Shown one piece after another: positions 17,633-26,870 of a stretch of DNA of 64,000 nt (the stretch's first letter is position 1; each line of letters opens with the position of its first letter). A program made the position numbers and the translations under genes. Under the pieces are notes generated by a model. The model made no database searches. It was not told the DNA's origin and saw only the letters and a list, made by a program, of their open reading frames with translations. Source of the DNA: an uncultured Tessaracoccus sp. (GTDB lineage: Bacteria; Actinomycetota; Actinomycetes; Propionibacteriales; Propionibacteriaceae); NCBI RefSeq assembly GCF_947286155.1, contig NZ_CAMYPD010000002.1:49425-113424 (forward strand), given 5' to 3'.

Positions 17633-18766
17633 TCACTGGTTGTTGAGCGGAGATGCAACCTTGATCTCGCCCGCGACGATCTTGTCCTGGATCGCCTTCA
17701 GCTCGTCGGCCAGGCCGTCGGGCATCTTCGACTCGAAGTCGTGGAACGGCGCGAGCTTCGCGCCTTCGTTTTCGAGCGTGCCGACGTACTCGTCGGACTT
17801 GAACTCACCCTTCATCGACTGCTGGATCACGTCGAAGACGGCAACGTCCATCGCCTTCTCCACCGAGGTGACGATGACGTCCTTGTACTCGGGTGCGGAG
17901 ATGTAACCGTCGGTGTCAACCCAGATCACGTTGACCTTGCCCTTGGTTTCCTGGGCGGCCTGCAGCGCGCCCTGACCGGCGGGGCCAGCGACCGGCATGA
18001 TGATGTCGGCGCCCTGCGAGATGAGGGTGTTCGCGGTGTTTTTGCCGGCGGGGATGTCGCCGAAGGGATCGTTGCCGCCGATGAACGTGCCGTCCTGCTT
18101 GTCGTCCTGCCAGCCGAGCACCTGAACGTTGGTGCCCTTCTGCTCGTTGTGGTACTTCACACCCTGGGCGAAGCCGGTCATGAAGATGGTGACCGTGGGG
18201 TACGGTGCGCCGCCGAAGGTGCCGACCTTGCCGGACTTGGTCATCGCTGCCGCGGCATATCCGGCGAGGAAGCCGGGCTGGGCCGCGTCGAAGAGAAGCC
18301 CCTTGGCGTTCTCGACTCCCTCGAAGGAGCCGTTGTCGACGATGGCGAAGTCGATGTCGGGGTTCTGCTTGGCCGCGGATTCCGTCGCGTTCGCGAGCGC
18401 GAACCCGACGGTGATGATCATGTTGCAGCCAGCGCTGATCTGCGACTGGATGTTGCCGGCATACTCGCTCTCAGCGTTCGATTCGATCTGCCCGACCTCG
18501 ATGCCGAGCTCGTCCTTGGCCCTCATGAGCCCGTTGTAGGAGGTTTCGTTGAACGACTTGTCGTCGAATCCTCCGAAGTCAGAGACCATGCAGGCCTTGA
18601 AGTTCTTGGAATCGCCCTTGTCACCGGAGCCCTCCGAAGAGCTTGCGTCGGACGAGGCGGCGGGAGAGTTGCTGGCGTTCGTGGTTTCTGCCGGTGGCTC
18701 GGCACATGCGCTGAGTGCGAGGAGCGATGCTGCTGCAAGTGCACCGATCTTGGTGATGGTTTTCAC
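17633..18766 (-). CDS. BMP-family nucleoside-binding lipoprotein
   Basis: A basic membrane protein (BMP/Med family) of about 377 residues that captures nucleosides outside the cell. The start is GTG 18766, with AAGGAGG 7 nt upstream; the frame extends to 18835 without support. The lipobox LSAC places the lipidated Cys at residue 21, followed by a low-complexity Ser/Ala/Glu linker. Family elements include FKACMVSDFGGFDDKSFNE, NMIITVGFALA and ADIIMPVAGPAGQGAL. It is the first gene of the operon ending in cdd. Confidence 0.95.
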   Translation of the reverse strand: MKTITKIGALAAASLLALSACAEPPAETTNASNSPAASSDASSSEGSGDKGDSKNFKACMVSDFGGFDDKSFNETSYNGLMRAKDELGIEVGQIESNAESEYAGNIQSQISAGCNMIITVGFALANATESAAKQNPDIDFAIVDNGSFEGVENAKGLLFDAAQPGFLAGYAAAAMTKSGKVGTFGGAPYPTVTIFMTGFAQGVKYHNEQKGTNVQVLGWQDDKQDGTFIGGNDPFGDIPAGKNTANTLISQGADIIMPVAGPAGQGALQAAQETKGKVNVIWVDTDGYISAPEYKDVIVTSVEKAMDVAVFDVIQQSMKGEFKSDEYVGTLENEGAKLAPFHDFESKMPDGLADELKAIQDKIVAGEIKVASPLNNQ

Positions 18767-18886
18767 GGGGTTCCTCCTTGGGAGCGTGGGAGACGGCGAG
18801 CCGAGACTAATACATGTCCGCCAACCATGAGACACTGGACACCGAATCGTTATCCAAGCGCAACCTTCACCCTGTTCAGAACGACA

Positions 18887-20113
18887 TTATCCACGTATCT
18901 TGTCGACGCAGGCACCAGGTTGCGCCACCTGCGAGACAGGAACGTTGGCGGTAGCAACAGAATCTGGATCAGGCCCTTCCCAAGCCAGCGTGACCTCAGT
19001 CTCATCTGGTTCCACGACGGCCCACCCCGTCTTCAGCGCCTGAGCAATGCCAGTGCGCAAATCCACAATGTACGCACGGTCCCAAAGGATATCCATACCT
19101 AACCGCCCATCAGCCATCGGCTGGACACTGCTGACATACCCTGGGGCCTTCAACCGCGCGAAGCGCTTCGGCTTTGACCAATCGGGATGCCATGCCCACA
19201 TGTCGTATGTCGTGTCTTCCGAATCAGGATTACCTGAAGGGACAAATGATAATACCCAGTATTCCCCATCAGTCACGAGGTGTCCGCCACGCGAATCCAT
19301 GGCTGCCAGCGGATTATCCGGCTTTGAGATGACACCGGACTGCAGGTCGATTTGTTCCACGGTAACTGCAGGTCCCTCTCGCTGCGCCTGCCAAACTACC
19401 GTGTTGTCATCAACGAACATCCCGTCATATACCGGCCCCTCCACCAAAGTCCGTTCTGCGCCGTCGACGAGATTAACAAGGTGAATACTCCGCACATGCG
19501 TGCGGACGGGCTGCGTCCAAACCACGCGGTCACCACGAAGACGCTGCATCGGAAAACCCGGATCATCGGCGCCACCGGTGTATTGACCTATCACTCTTGC
19601 CGATTTGGTGGGGTTTTGCTTGTCCCAGATGTGCAGCCGCCATGGAGCACTAATCTCAAGAGAGTCTGCTGTAACAAACAGCACCCAGCGTTCGTTCGCT
19701 TGCACCTCGCCTGTGAACACATCGCGTGGCGCTGGGTCATTTGCTTGCTCAACATCACCATCAAATATGGGGTAGTCGTGGCCCTGCCAAGTGGCCACCA
19801 GATCACCGTCGGTGTTTGTGATCACCAGGCCATCCCTATCCCAAGCCGTATCTGGCGCTTTCACGATGGGGTCGTCGTCGATCCCTTCTAACGGAGCTAC
19901 TACGCAGAGCGTTTTCCAATCCACCGCTGTTGCCCGGGAAGGGCTAGGACCCGCTGACGTGACACGGGGAGAAGCGCCACTTGCTCTGCTAGTAGCGACC
20001 GGCGTTGCGTTCCCACTTTCGATGGCGCCCGGCGAAGGTGCCTCGCCGGTATACGCACAGCCAGCCGCCGTCACGATGGCTGCACAGAACCACCACCCAC
20101 GAGGCACCTTCAT
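18887..20113 (-). CDS. Secreted lipoprotein, probable beta-propeller
   Basis: A 408-residue lipoprotein with N-terminus MKVPRGWW, hydrophobic core and lipobox TAAGC (Cys19), then a Ser/Pro/Gly-rich linker. The rest shows repeated strand-turn units with Asp and Trp (for example GDRVVWTQPVRTHVRSIHLV and DDNTVVWQAQREG), which suggests a propeller of the TolB/YncE kind; no family is certain. It follows the broken C39-peptidase gene after 15 bp on the same strand, so the two probably formed an operon. The region is less GC-rich than the neighbouring housekeeping genes. Confidence 0.7.
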   Translation of the reverse strand: MKVPRGWWFCAAIVTAAGCAYTGEAPSPGAIESGNATPVATSRASGASPRVTSAGPSPSRATAVDWKTLCVVAPLEGIDDDPIVKAPDTAWDRDGLVITNTDGDLVATWQGHDYPIFDGDVEQANDPAPRDVFTGEVQANERWVLFVTADSLEISAPWRLHIWDKQNPTKSARVIGQYTGGADDPGFPMQRLRGDRVVWTQPVRTHVRSIHLVNLVDGAERTLVEGPVYDGMFVDDNTVVWQAQREGPAVTVEQIDLQSGVISKPDNPLAAMDSRGGHLVTDGEYWVLSFVPSGNPDSEDTTYDMWAWHPDWSKPKRFARLKAPGYVSSVQPMADGRLGMDILWDRAYIVDLRTGIAQALKTGWAVVEPDETEVTLAWEGPDPDSVATANVPVSQVAQPGACVDKIRG

Positions 20114-20128
20114 CCTGCATTCCTTGAT

Positions 20129-21056
20129 TTAGTAGAGATAGCCGCGGTCACCGGCCATTGCCACAACGTGGTCACTTGGCCACGGGTAGTGCGCCGAAAG
20201 CCCGTGCTTTCCCCACAGTGATGTGGCAGGTTCTTGAATCTGCGTCCACGCACCAGACTCCTTATACCCACGCACTTCTACGTGGTGACGAATCTCACGA
20301 CCTGCGGGGTATCCCCCGGGACGCTTACCACTCTTGAGAATCCTGAAGTTGACGATCAATGGGTACCGCTTCCCGCTGCCAGTCCGCCCAGTGATACTTT
20401 GCACAAGACGCTTCTTATACAACGCCTTATCAGCACTGGTAGGGGTGTAGCGAAGCGTCTGGATATTCCAGGCAAATCCATGCGATTTACCAATGTTATT
20501 GAGAACGCTTTGCATCGCGTAGATGCCCACGCCTAAGCCACTCGTCCCGATGCCAGCTGCCTTTGCCAGCGACGCCTGCGAACGTCGTACCCCCATATGA
20601 CCCAGGGCCATAGCCATCGAAGCCGGCCCACACCAATTACTATGTTGCTGAGCCTGATGGTTCCGAGGAAGATATGATGACGCCGGAACCGTAGCCATCG
20701 GGGCGGTTCCCCCCCCGTGGCGACACTGCATTCCTCTCGTCGAGGATTCTCTGGACTTCATCCGGTACTGCGGATTTGCTCGCCAGGGACGACGAAACCC
20801 CATCATCGCCAAATAGGGCAACGCCGTCATCATCCGTCATAGGAAGGTGCGAGACGCCCGTAGAAGGCGGCTCGGGCAGTTTGCCCCGAGAGGTTGGCCC
20901 TGCCCCTTCAGGTTGATCATCAGTGCCATCACAGATGTACTTCCCATTGCCTGGATCACAACCGGAATCATCGTTCGGGGCTGCCGAAGCAAACACCCCT
21001 ACAGCCAGCGTCATCGCCGCGGCGATTCCCATAGACACGGTTCGTCGAACACGCAT
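20129..21056 (-). pseudogene. Secreted C39-like cysteine peptidase, reading frame broken at a G8 tract
   Basis: Two overlapping frames make one protein. The upstream frame starts at ATG 21056 (AAAGGAG 8 nt before it), gives a signal peptide (RRTVSMGIAAAMTLAVGVFA) and an acidic linker, and stops after about 138 residues, at 20640. The downstream frame holds the peptidase domain: QQHSNWCGPASMAMALGHMG with oxyanion Gln and catalytic Cys, and IRHHVEVRGYKES with His. They meet at eight G residues (coding strand; plus strand 20709-20716). Seven G would join them into a protein of about 308 residues. It could be phase-variable, a true pseudogene, or a sequencing error. The target of the peptidase is unknown. 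Confidence 0.75.
20709..20716. repeat. Homopolymer tract (C8 on plus strand) at the frameshift
   Basis: Eight consecutive C (G on the coding strand). A change by one base switches the peptidase domain in or out of frame with its signal peptide, the classical arrangement for slipped-strand variation. Confidence 0.8.
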
Positions 21057-21265
21057 GCTACACACTCCTTTGTTGTTTAGTGGCTACTCCGATGTACCCA
21101 CCTAGTGGCAGGATAAGTTTTCCCTAATTTAGATGCAAGAGCTTTCGCAAACTTCTTGCATGCTCCCGGAATGCCTCCCTCTAAACGATGAAGGTGCGCA
21201 GTTCTCTGGCACCAGCAACGCAGGCGCCCTTCCGAGCCGACACAGCAGCAGAACCCTGGCACGGT

Positions 21266-22474
21266 CTACACCACCTGGCGGACCAAGTCAGAGGCGGAGC
21301 GCACCATCTGACGAGTCTGCTCTTCCCAGTTCGGCTCCTGGCTGCGGTATGGGCCCGTCGCGAGCGACAGAATCACCGCCGCTGCGCGGAGGCGCAGCTC
21401 AACCGGATCGACGCGCTTGTCAAACACACCCACCCAGCGCGTCAGAATGTCCTGCAGCTTGGCGGTTTGCTGCGCATTCATGCGCTGGATCGTCATGAGG
21501 TGCCCGACGAGACACGCGAGGTCGTCGGCTCTCCGCCCGGGCCCGACGGTGTCAACGTCGAGCATGCCGACGACGCGGCCGCCGTCGACGCGCACCTGGC
21601 CTTCGTGAAAGTCGCCATGCGTGGGCTCGTCGCCCGGAGGATACTGCTCAAGCCCCCGCTCGATGTGGCGCACCGTCCACAGCACCTCGTCGGTGAGTGC
21701 AGGCAGGGGCGCGACGACGAGGCGCCCGTAGTGCTCCACCGCGTCCGACCACGGCGGGCGACGCTGCAGTTGCGAAACTGCGGGCGGCATGGCGTCGAGC
21801 ATGGCGATGAGGTCTTCAGCCTGGCACGGATCTCCCGGCTCGAAGAGCGCCCGCGCCAGCGACATGCCCGGCAACTCGCGCGTCACCAGGAGGTAGTCCG
21901 GCGCAGTCATTGCCACTTCGGGCGCGGGTATGCCCGCGTCGAGGAGCAACGTGTGCTTGTGGTGCACGTCGGGGAAGAGACGTTCCCGCAGCACCTTCAC
22001 ATAGAACACCTGCGACTCCGCCACCACTTTGACGACGGCTCGACGCCGCGGCCGGTACCCAATCATGGACAGCGAAAGCTGCTCGCCCGTGATGGGTCGG
22101 CTGAACACCTTCCCCTGGTTCAGCACCTCAGCCATGCGATCGGGGAAGGCAGCTCGAGCGAGACCAGGCAAGTCGGGATCGTTCGGGTACAGCCACACCG
22201 CGACGCGGCGGTTGCCGTCGTTGAAAATCTGCGCGTTCGCATCCGACGGGGTGGTCTGTCCGCCCGATCGTGCCGACACACCGAGCAGCTCGTCCCGTTC
22301 ACCGTGCGGCCAGCGGACCTTCGCCATGTAGGTAGCAGTGGTGTACTGATCCGGGGCTTGATCGACGTGGTCTAAGCTCCAGCTCACCAGCTCACCGCCC
22401 GCGTGGCGCACAGCTGCTTTGAGCAGATCGCCCACGCCCGGTCCCGTCAACAGCTCCGAACCGTCGTCAAGCAT
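21266..22474 (-). CDS. APH-like phosphotransferase
   Basis: A 402-residue kinase-fold protein of the aminoglycoside/choline phosphotransferase family. The catalytic loop THGDFHEGQV and metal motif MLDVDTVGPG are intact. The start is ATG 22474 (MLDDGSELL), overlapping the upstream CNNM-domain gene by 8 nt; a longer frame to 22519 would enter that gene further. The substrate is not evident: the family includes drug-modifying enzymes, sugar kinases such as maltokinase, and many uncharacterised proteins, and there is no resistance context here. Confidence 0.85.
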   Translation of the reverse strand: MLDDGSELLTGPGVGDLLKAAVRHAGGELVSWSLDHVDQAPDQYTTATYMAKVRWPHGERDELLGVSARSGGQTTPSDANAQIFNDGNRRVAVWLYPNDPDLPGLARAAFPDRMAEVLNQGKVFSRPITGEQLSLSMIGYRPRRRAVVKVVAESQVFYVKVLRERLFPDVHHKHTLLLDAGIPAPEVAMTAPDYLLVTRELPGMSLARALFEPGDPCQAEDLIAMLDAMPPAVSQLQRRPPWSDAVEHYGRLVVAPLPALTDEVLWTVRHIERGLEQYPPGDEPTHGDFHEGQVRVDGGRVVGMLDVDTVGPGRRADDLACLVGHLMTIQRMNAQQTAKLQDILTRWVGVFDKRVDPVELRLRAAAVILSLATGPYRSQEPNWEEQTRQMVRSASDLVRQVV

Positions 22475-23774
22475 GGGAGTCTTCCCTGCGGACAGAGAAC
22501 CACGCAGCCCGCCTGCCATCCATCTCCGTCACTTCGAAGGTGAAATCGACGGTGACCGGCTCCGCAGGCATCTCGCTCGGCGCTAGTCCGACGCAGATGC
22601 GCGAGCCCACCTCCGGCAACGCACCCAACACCGCCATGAAGTAGCCAGCGACGGTGTCGTACGGCCCCTCGGGGATCACGAAGCCCGTGGCATCGGCGAA
22701 CTCCTCGATGGTGGCGAGCCCGTCGAACTGGTTCACCTGCAGATGCGCCCGCGGCTCCGGCACGTCGTACTCGTCGGTGATATCGCCGATCAGTTCCTCC
22801 ATGAGGTCTTCCATCGTGACGATGCCCGCGGTACCGCCGTACTCGTCACGTACGACGGCAATGTGCATGCTTCCCTTTCGCATGGCAGTCATCGCGGGGA
22901 GGATGCGCATGGTTTCTGGCAGGTGCAGGATGGGGCGCACGATGCTGCGCACGTCGCCGCCACGCGCGGTTCCCTCCACGTCCATCAGATCGCGTACGTG
23001 CAAGAAACCGATCACCTTGTCCGTCGATCCATCCGTCACTGGGTAGCGAGAACGCGGTGCCCCGCGCACCTCTCGGTAGGCCTTTTGGATAGGCATGTCG
23101 GCGGGCAGAAAGTCGACCTCGGTGCGGGGAACCATCACCTCGCGGAGGCTCAACTCGCCGGCCTGGAACACCTCATCGACGATGCGACGTTCCTCGTCGC
23201 CGAGTGTCTCGGAGCTCGACACCATCTGCCGCAGCTCTTCGTCGGTGACGACTTCCCTCGCCTGTTTGGGGTCACCGCCGAGCACACGCACCAGCGCGTT
23301 TGTTGACACGTCGAGCAGCCAAATGACGGGGCGCATCAGCGTCGCGATACCAGCAACCATCGGGGCCAGCATCAGCGAGAATGATTCAGCCCGCTGCATG
23401 GCGAGGCGCTTGGCCGTCAACTCGCCAACGACGATGGAGAAGTAGGCGATCACCAGCGTCAACCCGACGAGGGCTAGCGTGTCTGCAAGCCCGGAAGGAA
23501 CGCCCCACGACACCAGCCACGGAACGACACGCGGGGCGATCGACGAGGCACCGAACGACGCTGATAGAAAGCCCGAGACGGTAACCCCGATCTGCACCGC
23601 AGAGAGGAAGTTGTTCGGGTTGTCGGTAAGCTTCTCGATGGCCTGCCCACGCTGTCCGCGCGTGCTGAGCTGCCGCACCTGGGAATCACGAAGGGTAACG
23701 AGGGCCATTTCGGCAGCCGCAAAAGTGCCACCGATGAGGATGAAGAGCGCAATGAGCGCGATGTCTAAAGCCAT
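22467..23774 (-). CDS. CNNM/CorC (HlyC-type) transmembrane transporter-like protein
   Basis: A 435-residue protein with the order CNNM membrane domain (about 1-190, four hydrophobic segments), two CBS domains (about 205-335; VMVPRTEVDFLP and HIAVVRDEYGGTAGIVTMED) and a C-terminal CorC_HlyC domain (about 350-430). Relatives are linked to Mg2+ or Co2+ movement; annotation as hemolysin is historical. It starts at ATG 23774, 6 bp from the end of purU, and is coupled to the kinase gene downstream. Confidence 0.93.
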   Translation of the reverse strand: MALDIALIALFILIGGTFAAAEMALVTLRDSQVRQLSTRGQRGQAIEKLTDNPNNFLSAVQIGVTVSGFLSASFGASSIAPRVVPWLVSWGVPSGLADTLALVGLTLVIAYFSIVVGELTAKRLAMQRAESFSLMLAPMVAGIATLMRPVIWLLDVSTNALVRVLGGDPKQAREVVTDEELRQMVSSSETLGDEERRIVDEVFQAGELSLREVMVPRTEVDFLPADMPIQKAYREVRGAPRSRYPVTDGSTDKVIGFLHVRDLMDVEGTARGGDVRSIVRPILHLPETMRILPAMTAMRKGSMHIAVVRDEYGGTAGIVTMEDLMEELIGDITDEYDVPEPRAHLQVNQFDGLATIEEFADATGFVIPEGPYDTVAGYFMAVLGALPEVGSRICVGLAPSEMPAEPVTVDFTFEVTEMDGRRAAWFSVRREDSHA

Positions 23775-23780
23775 AGATGA

Positions 23781-24620
23781 TTACCGGAAAATCACGGTCC
23801 GGTCGCCGTCGAGCAATACCCGGTGTTCTGCAAAGAGCCGCACTGCCTCGGCCAACGTCTGCGATTCCTGCGTCTGCCCCTTGCTGACGAGCTTGGACAC
23901 ATTCATCGAATGGTCCACCCGGGTGACGTTCTGTTCGATGATCGGGCCTTCATCGAGGTCACTGGTGACGAAGTGCGCCGTCGCACCAATCAACTTCACC
24001 CCGCGGTTATGCGCCTGTCGGTACGGGTTTGCACCCTTGAAGCCAGGCAGGAATGAGTGGTGGATGTTGATGGCGCGCCCGGCGAGGAACTCACACAATT
24101 CGGGGCTGAGAATCTGCATGTACCGTGCCAGCACGACCAGCTCAACGTCGTGCTCGACGACGAATTGGCGCACCTCAGCCTCAAACTGCGCTTTCGTGTC
24201 CGGCGACACGTTTCGGTGGGTGAATGGCACGTCGTAGAACTCCGCCAAGGGCGCGAGTACGTCGTGGTTCGCCATCACCCCCAACACGTCGATGGGCAGT
24301 GCGCCGGAGCGTGACCGGAATAGGAGGTCGTTGAGAGCGTGCCCCGCCTTCGACGCGAGAACGAGAGTACGCACCTCCCGCCCTGCAACGTCGACACGAA
24401 ACGTCGCCTGGTATTGATCCATCTGCTCGTGAACGGCACGCTCCAGTTCGGGTGCAGTTGCCCCTTGCACTTCCACGCGGGCGAAGAACTGCCCGGAATC
24501 CGGTGACGCGAACTGCTGCATCTCGACGATGTTGCCACCCACCGAGACTACGCCAGCGGTCATGGCGTGGATCAGCCCCGACCTGTCAGGGCATCGCAGC
24601 GAGAGAACTAAGTCAGACAT
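23781..24620 (-). CDS. purU: Formyltetrahydrofolate deformylase
   Basis: PurU hydrolyses 10-formyl-THF to THF and formate, balancing the one-carbon pool. Residues 1-80 form an ACT regulatory domain (LSLRCPDRSGLIHAMTAGV), and the rest a formyltransferase-type catalytic domain with YMQILSPELC, the HHSFLPGF motif and the downstream catalytic Asp region (HFVTSDLDEGPIIEQ). The 279-residue length is normal. It is transcribed toward the CNNM gene, with a separate promoter region of 145 bp shared with the divergent DUF485 gene. Confidence 0.95.
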   Translation of the reverse strand: MSDLVLSLRCPDRSGLIHAMTAGVVSVGGNIVEMQQFASPDSGQFFARVEVQGATAPELERAVHEQMDQYQATFRVDVAGREVRTLVLASKAGHALNDLLFRSRSGALPIDVLGVMANHDVLAPLAEFYDVPFTHRNVSPDTKAQFEAEVRQFVVEHDVELVVLARYMQILSPELCEFLAGRAINIHHSFLPGFKGANPYRQAHNRGVKLIGATAHFVTSDLDEGPIIEQNVTRVDHSMNVSKLVSKGQTQESQTLAEAVRLFAEHRVLLDGDRTVIFR

Positions 24621-24765
24621 GCGATTAGCCTATTGCATTCCGCAATCGACGCTCCTGCTCGCCGATGGCGGACATGATTTCTGTCATAACCCTTGTCATG
24701 TGACCCATTTGTCGTGCATCCTCGTTGCAGTCAACCGGCCACGAGCGGCACAAAGGAGTCACCGC

Positions 24766-25125
24766 ATGACCGATCAACAACCATCTCCCCGTATTGAGCC
24801 GAGGGGAACTATTCCGGCGGAGGAGTTCCAGCGAGTCCAGAACTCACCTGAGTTCGCCCACCTCAAGAAGGTGTTCCGTGGGTTCGCATTCCCCATGACC
24901 GCTGCCTTCTTTATCTGGTACGCGCTCTACGTTCTGCTGTCGACGCTGGCACAAGACTTCATGTCCATCCGCGTCGTGGGCTCGATCAACATCGGGTTCA
25001 TCATGGGCTTCCTGCAGTTCGTCACCACCTTCCTGATCACCTGGCTGTACATCCGCCACATGAACCACAAGGTGGACCCCCTGGCGGAAGAACTGCGTGA
25101 TCAACTGGAGAGGAGCGCGCGATGA
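24766..25125 (+). CDS. DUF485 small membrane protein
   Basis: A 119-residue protein with two membrane segments (about residues 43-65 and 75-100), of the DUF485/YjcH family that accompanies acetate-type symporters. The start ATG 24766 has AAAGGAG 7 nt upstream; the frame is open further 5' without support. The conserved element FRGFAFPMTAAFFIWYALYV is visible. It overlaps the symporter gene by ATGA, so the two are translated together, as in yjcH-actP of other bacteria. Confidence 0.9.
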   Translation: MTDQQPSPRIEPRGTIPAEEFQRVQNSPEFAHLKKVFRGFAFPMTAAFFIWYALYVLLSTLAQDFMSIRVVGSINIGFIMGFLQFVTTFLITWLYIRHMNHKVDPLAEELRDQLERSAR

Positions 25126-26741
25126 TGCATCTGCTCGAATCTCAGGTGGGCAATCCCATCATCAATATTTCCATCTTCGTTGGCTTCGTCGTCGTCACAC
25201 TGTTCGTTGTGGTTCGCGTCACGAGCGGTAGCCACAAGAAGAAGTCGGGAGATTTCTACACCGGTGGCGCGCAATTCTCCGGCACGCAAAACGGTTTCGC
25301 CATCGCGGGCGACTATCTCTCCGCGGCTTCGTTCCTGGGCATCGTCGGCGCCGTCGCACTGACTGGCTACGACGGCTTCCTCTACTCCATCGGCTTCTTT
25401 GTGGCCTGGCTGGTGGCGCTGCTGCTCGTCGCTGAGCCACTGCGCAACACCGGCCGCTACACCATGGCCGACGTGCTCAGCTTCCGCATGCGCCAAAAGC
25501 CGGTGCGTATGGCGGCTGCGCTGTCCACGCTGGCCGTCTCTTTCTTCTATTTGCTGGCCCAGATGGCGGGCGCGGGTGGCCTCGTGTCGCTCCTGCTCGG
25601 CATTGACGGCGGGATGCAGCAGAGCCTGGTGATCGCCATCGTCGGCGTCTTGATGGTGGCCTACGTGCTCATCGGTGGCATGAAGGGCACCACCTGGGTG
25701 CAGATGATCAAGGCAGTGCTCCTCATCGCCGGCGTGCTCATCATGACCATCTGGATTCTCATCAGCACCGGGTTCAACATCTCCGAGTTGCTCTCGAACG
25801 CCGTCGAGACTCATAAGGCTTCGGAGAGCGGAATCGGCGAGAAGATCCTGGACCCGATGGGCAAGTATGGATCGAACATCCCTGGCTTCATTTCGCTCTC
25901 GCTGGCGCTCGTGCTGGGCGCCTCGGGCCTGCCGCACGTGCTGATGCGCTTCTACACGGTGCCGACGGCGAAGGAAGCCCGCAAGTCGGTGACCTGGGCC
26001 ATCATCCTCATCGGTTCCTTCTACCTGATGACGATGGTGCTCGGCTACGCCGCGGCGTGGCTCGTCGGCCCCGATGCCATCAAGAGCATGCCTGGTGGCG
26101 CCAACGCGGCCGCCCCCGCACTGGCATTCCATCTCGGTGGCGAGATCCTCATGGCCGTGATTGCCGGCGTGGCGTTCGCGACGATCCTCGCCGTTGTGGC
26201 GGGCCTGACCATCACCGCGTCCGCGTCGTTCGCGCACGACATCTACAACTCCGTGATGAAGGACGGTAAGGCCGATCCTGGCCAGGAAGTGAAGGTGGCG
26301 CGCATCACGTCGGTGGTCATCGGTCTGCTCGCCATTGTGGGCGGTATCGCAGCGAAGGAGATGAACGTCGCGTTCCTGGTGGCGCTCGCATTTGCTGTCG
26401 CCGCGTCGGCCAACCTGCCATCCATCCTGTACTCGCTGTACTGGAGGAAGTTCTCGACGGCGGGTTCGCTGTGGTCCATCTACGGCGGCCTGATCAGCGC
26501 CTTGGTGCTGATTATCTTCTCTCCCGCCGTGTCCGGCGCGCCCACGGCAATGCTCCCCGACATGGACTTCGCGTGGTTCCCACTGGATAACCCCGCACTT
26601 GTGTCGGTGCCGTTGGGATTCTTCCTCGGCTGGCTTGGCTCCGTCGTGAAGCCCGACGGCGACAAGTTCGCGGCGCAGAGCGCCGAGATGGAGGTGCGAT
26701 CGATGACCGGCGCCGGCGCCGAAGGTGCGCTGGAGCACTAG
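25122..26741 (+). CDS. Cation/acetate-type sodium:solute symporter
   Basis: A 539-residue member of the SSS family with about 13 membrane segments, closest in pattern to ActP/MctC monocarboxylate carriers. Typical elements are DFYTGGAQFSGTQNGFAIAG near the N-terminus, LGASGLPHVLMRFYTV and ASASFAHDIYNSV. With the overlapping DUF485 gene it forms a two-gene operon for uptake of acetate or a similar short-chain acid. Substrate among monocarboxylates is inferred. A strong hairpin follows the stop. Confidence 0.93.
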   Translation: MMHLLESQVGNPIINISIFVGFVVVTLFVVVRVTSGSHKKKSGDFYTGGAQFSGTQNGFAIAGDYLSAASFLGIVGAVALTGYDGFLYSIGFFVAWLVALLLVAEPLRNTGRYTMADVLSFRMRQKPVRMAAALSTLAVSFFYLLAQMAGAGGLVSLLLGIDGGMQQSLVIAIVGVLMVAYVLIGGMKGTTWVQMIKAVLLIAGVLIMTIWILISTGFNISELLSNAVETHKASESGIGEKILDPMGKYGSNIPGFISLSLALVLGASGLPHVLMRFYTVPTAKEARKSVTWAIILIGSFYLMTMVLGYAAAWLVGPDAIKSMPGGANAAAPALAFHLGGEILMAVIAGVAFATILAVVAGLTITASASFAHDIYNSVMKDGKADPGQEVKVARITSVVIGLLAIVGGIAAKEMNVAFLVALAFAVAASANLPSILYSLYWRKFSTAGSLWSIYGGLISALVLIIFSPAVSGAPTAMLPDMDFAWFPLDNPALVSVPLGFFLGWLGSVVKPDGDKFAAQSAEMEVRSMTGAGAEGALEH

Positions 26742-26760
26742 ACCCGTCCGCAACGCTACG

Positions 26761-26796
26761 TGCGGCCTGTTCCTCCTCGACGGGGACCAGGCCGCA
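26761..26796 (+). terminator. Terminator-like hairpin after the acetate symporter
   Basis: Perfect 9-bp arms (tgcggcctg at 26761-26769 and its complement at 26788-26796) with an 18-nt loop, 20 bp past the stop. No T tract follows, so it may be a terminator only with help. Confidence 0.55.
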
Positions 26797-26820
26797 TGTG
26801 CGTTCTCAGCCAAGCAGCGC

Positions 26821-26870
26821 GTTAGCTGGCAGATTGTCGCCCAATGACGGGCGCGGATCTGCCACCTAAC
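26821..26870. repeat. Palindromic repeat, unit A (left of the DUF559 gene)
   Basis: A 50-nt near-palindrome: outer arms GTTAGcTGGCAGAT and ATCTGCCAcCTAAC, inner arms CGCCC/GGGCG. Its left half matches, with few changes, the reverse complement of unit B at 27844-27908. The TAG stop of the DUF559 gene (26866-26868) lies inside it. Confidence 0.8.

Noticed and set aside
21077..21262. 61-codon minus-strand frame upstream of the C39 peptidase gene
   Set aside because: No ribosome site, Cys/Trp-rich composition, no family pattern; it ends in the promoter region.
21266..22474. Aminoglycoside-resistance gene
   Set aside because: Only the general kinase fold is supported; no resistance context and the family is broad.
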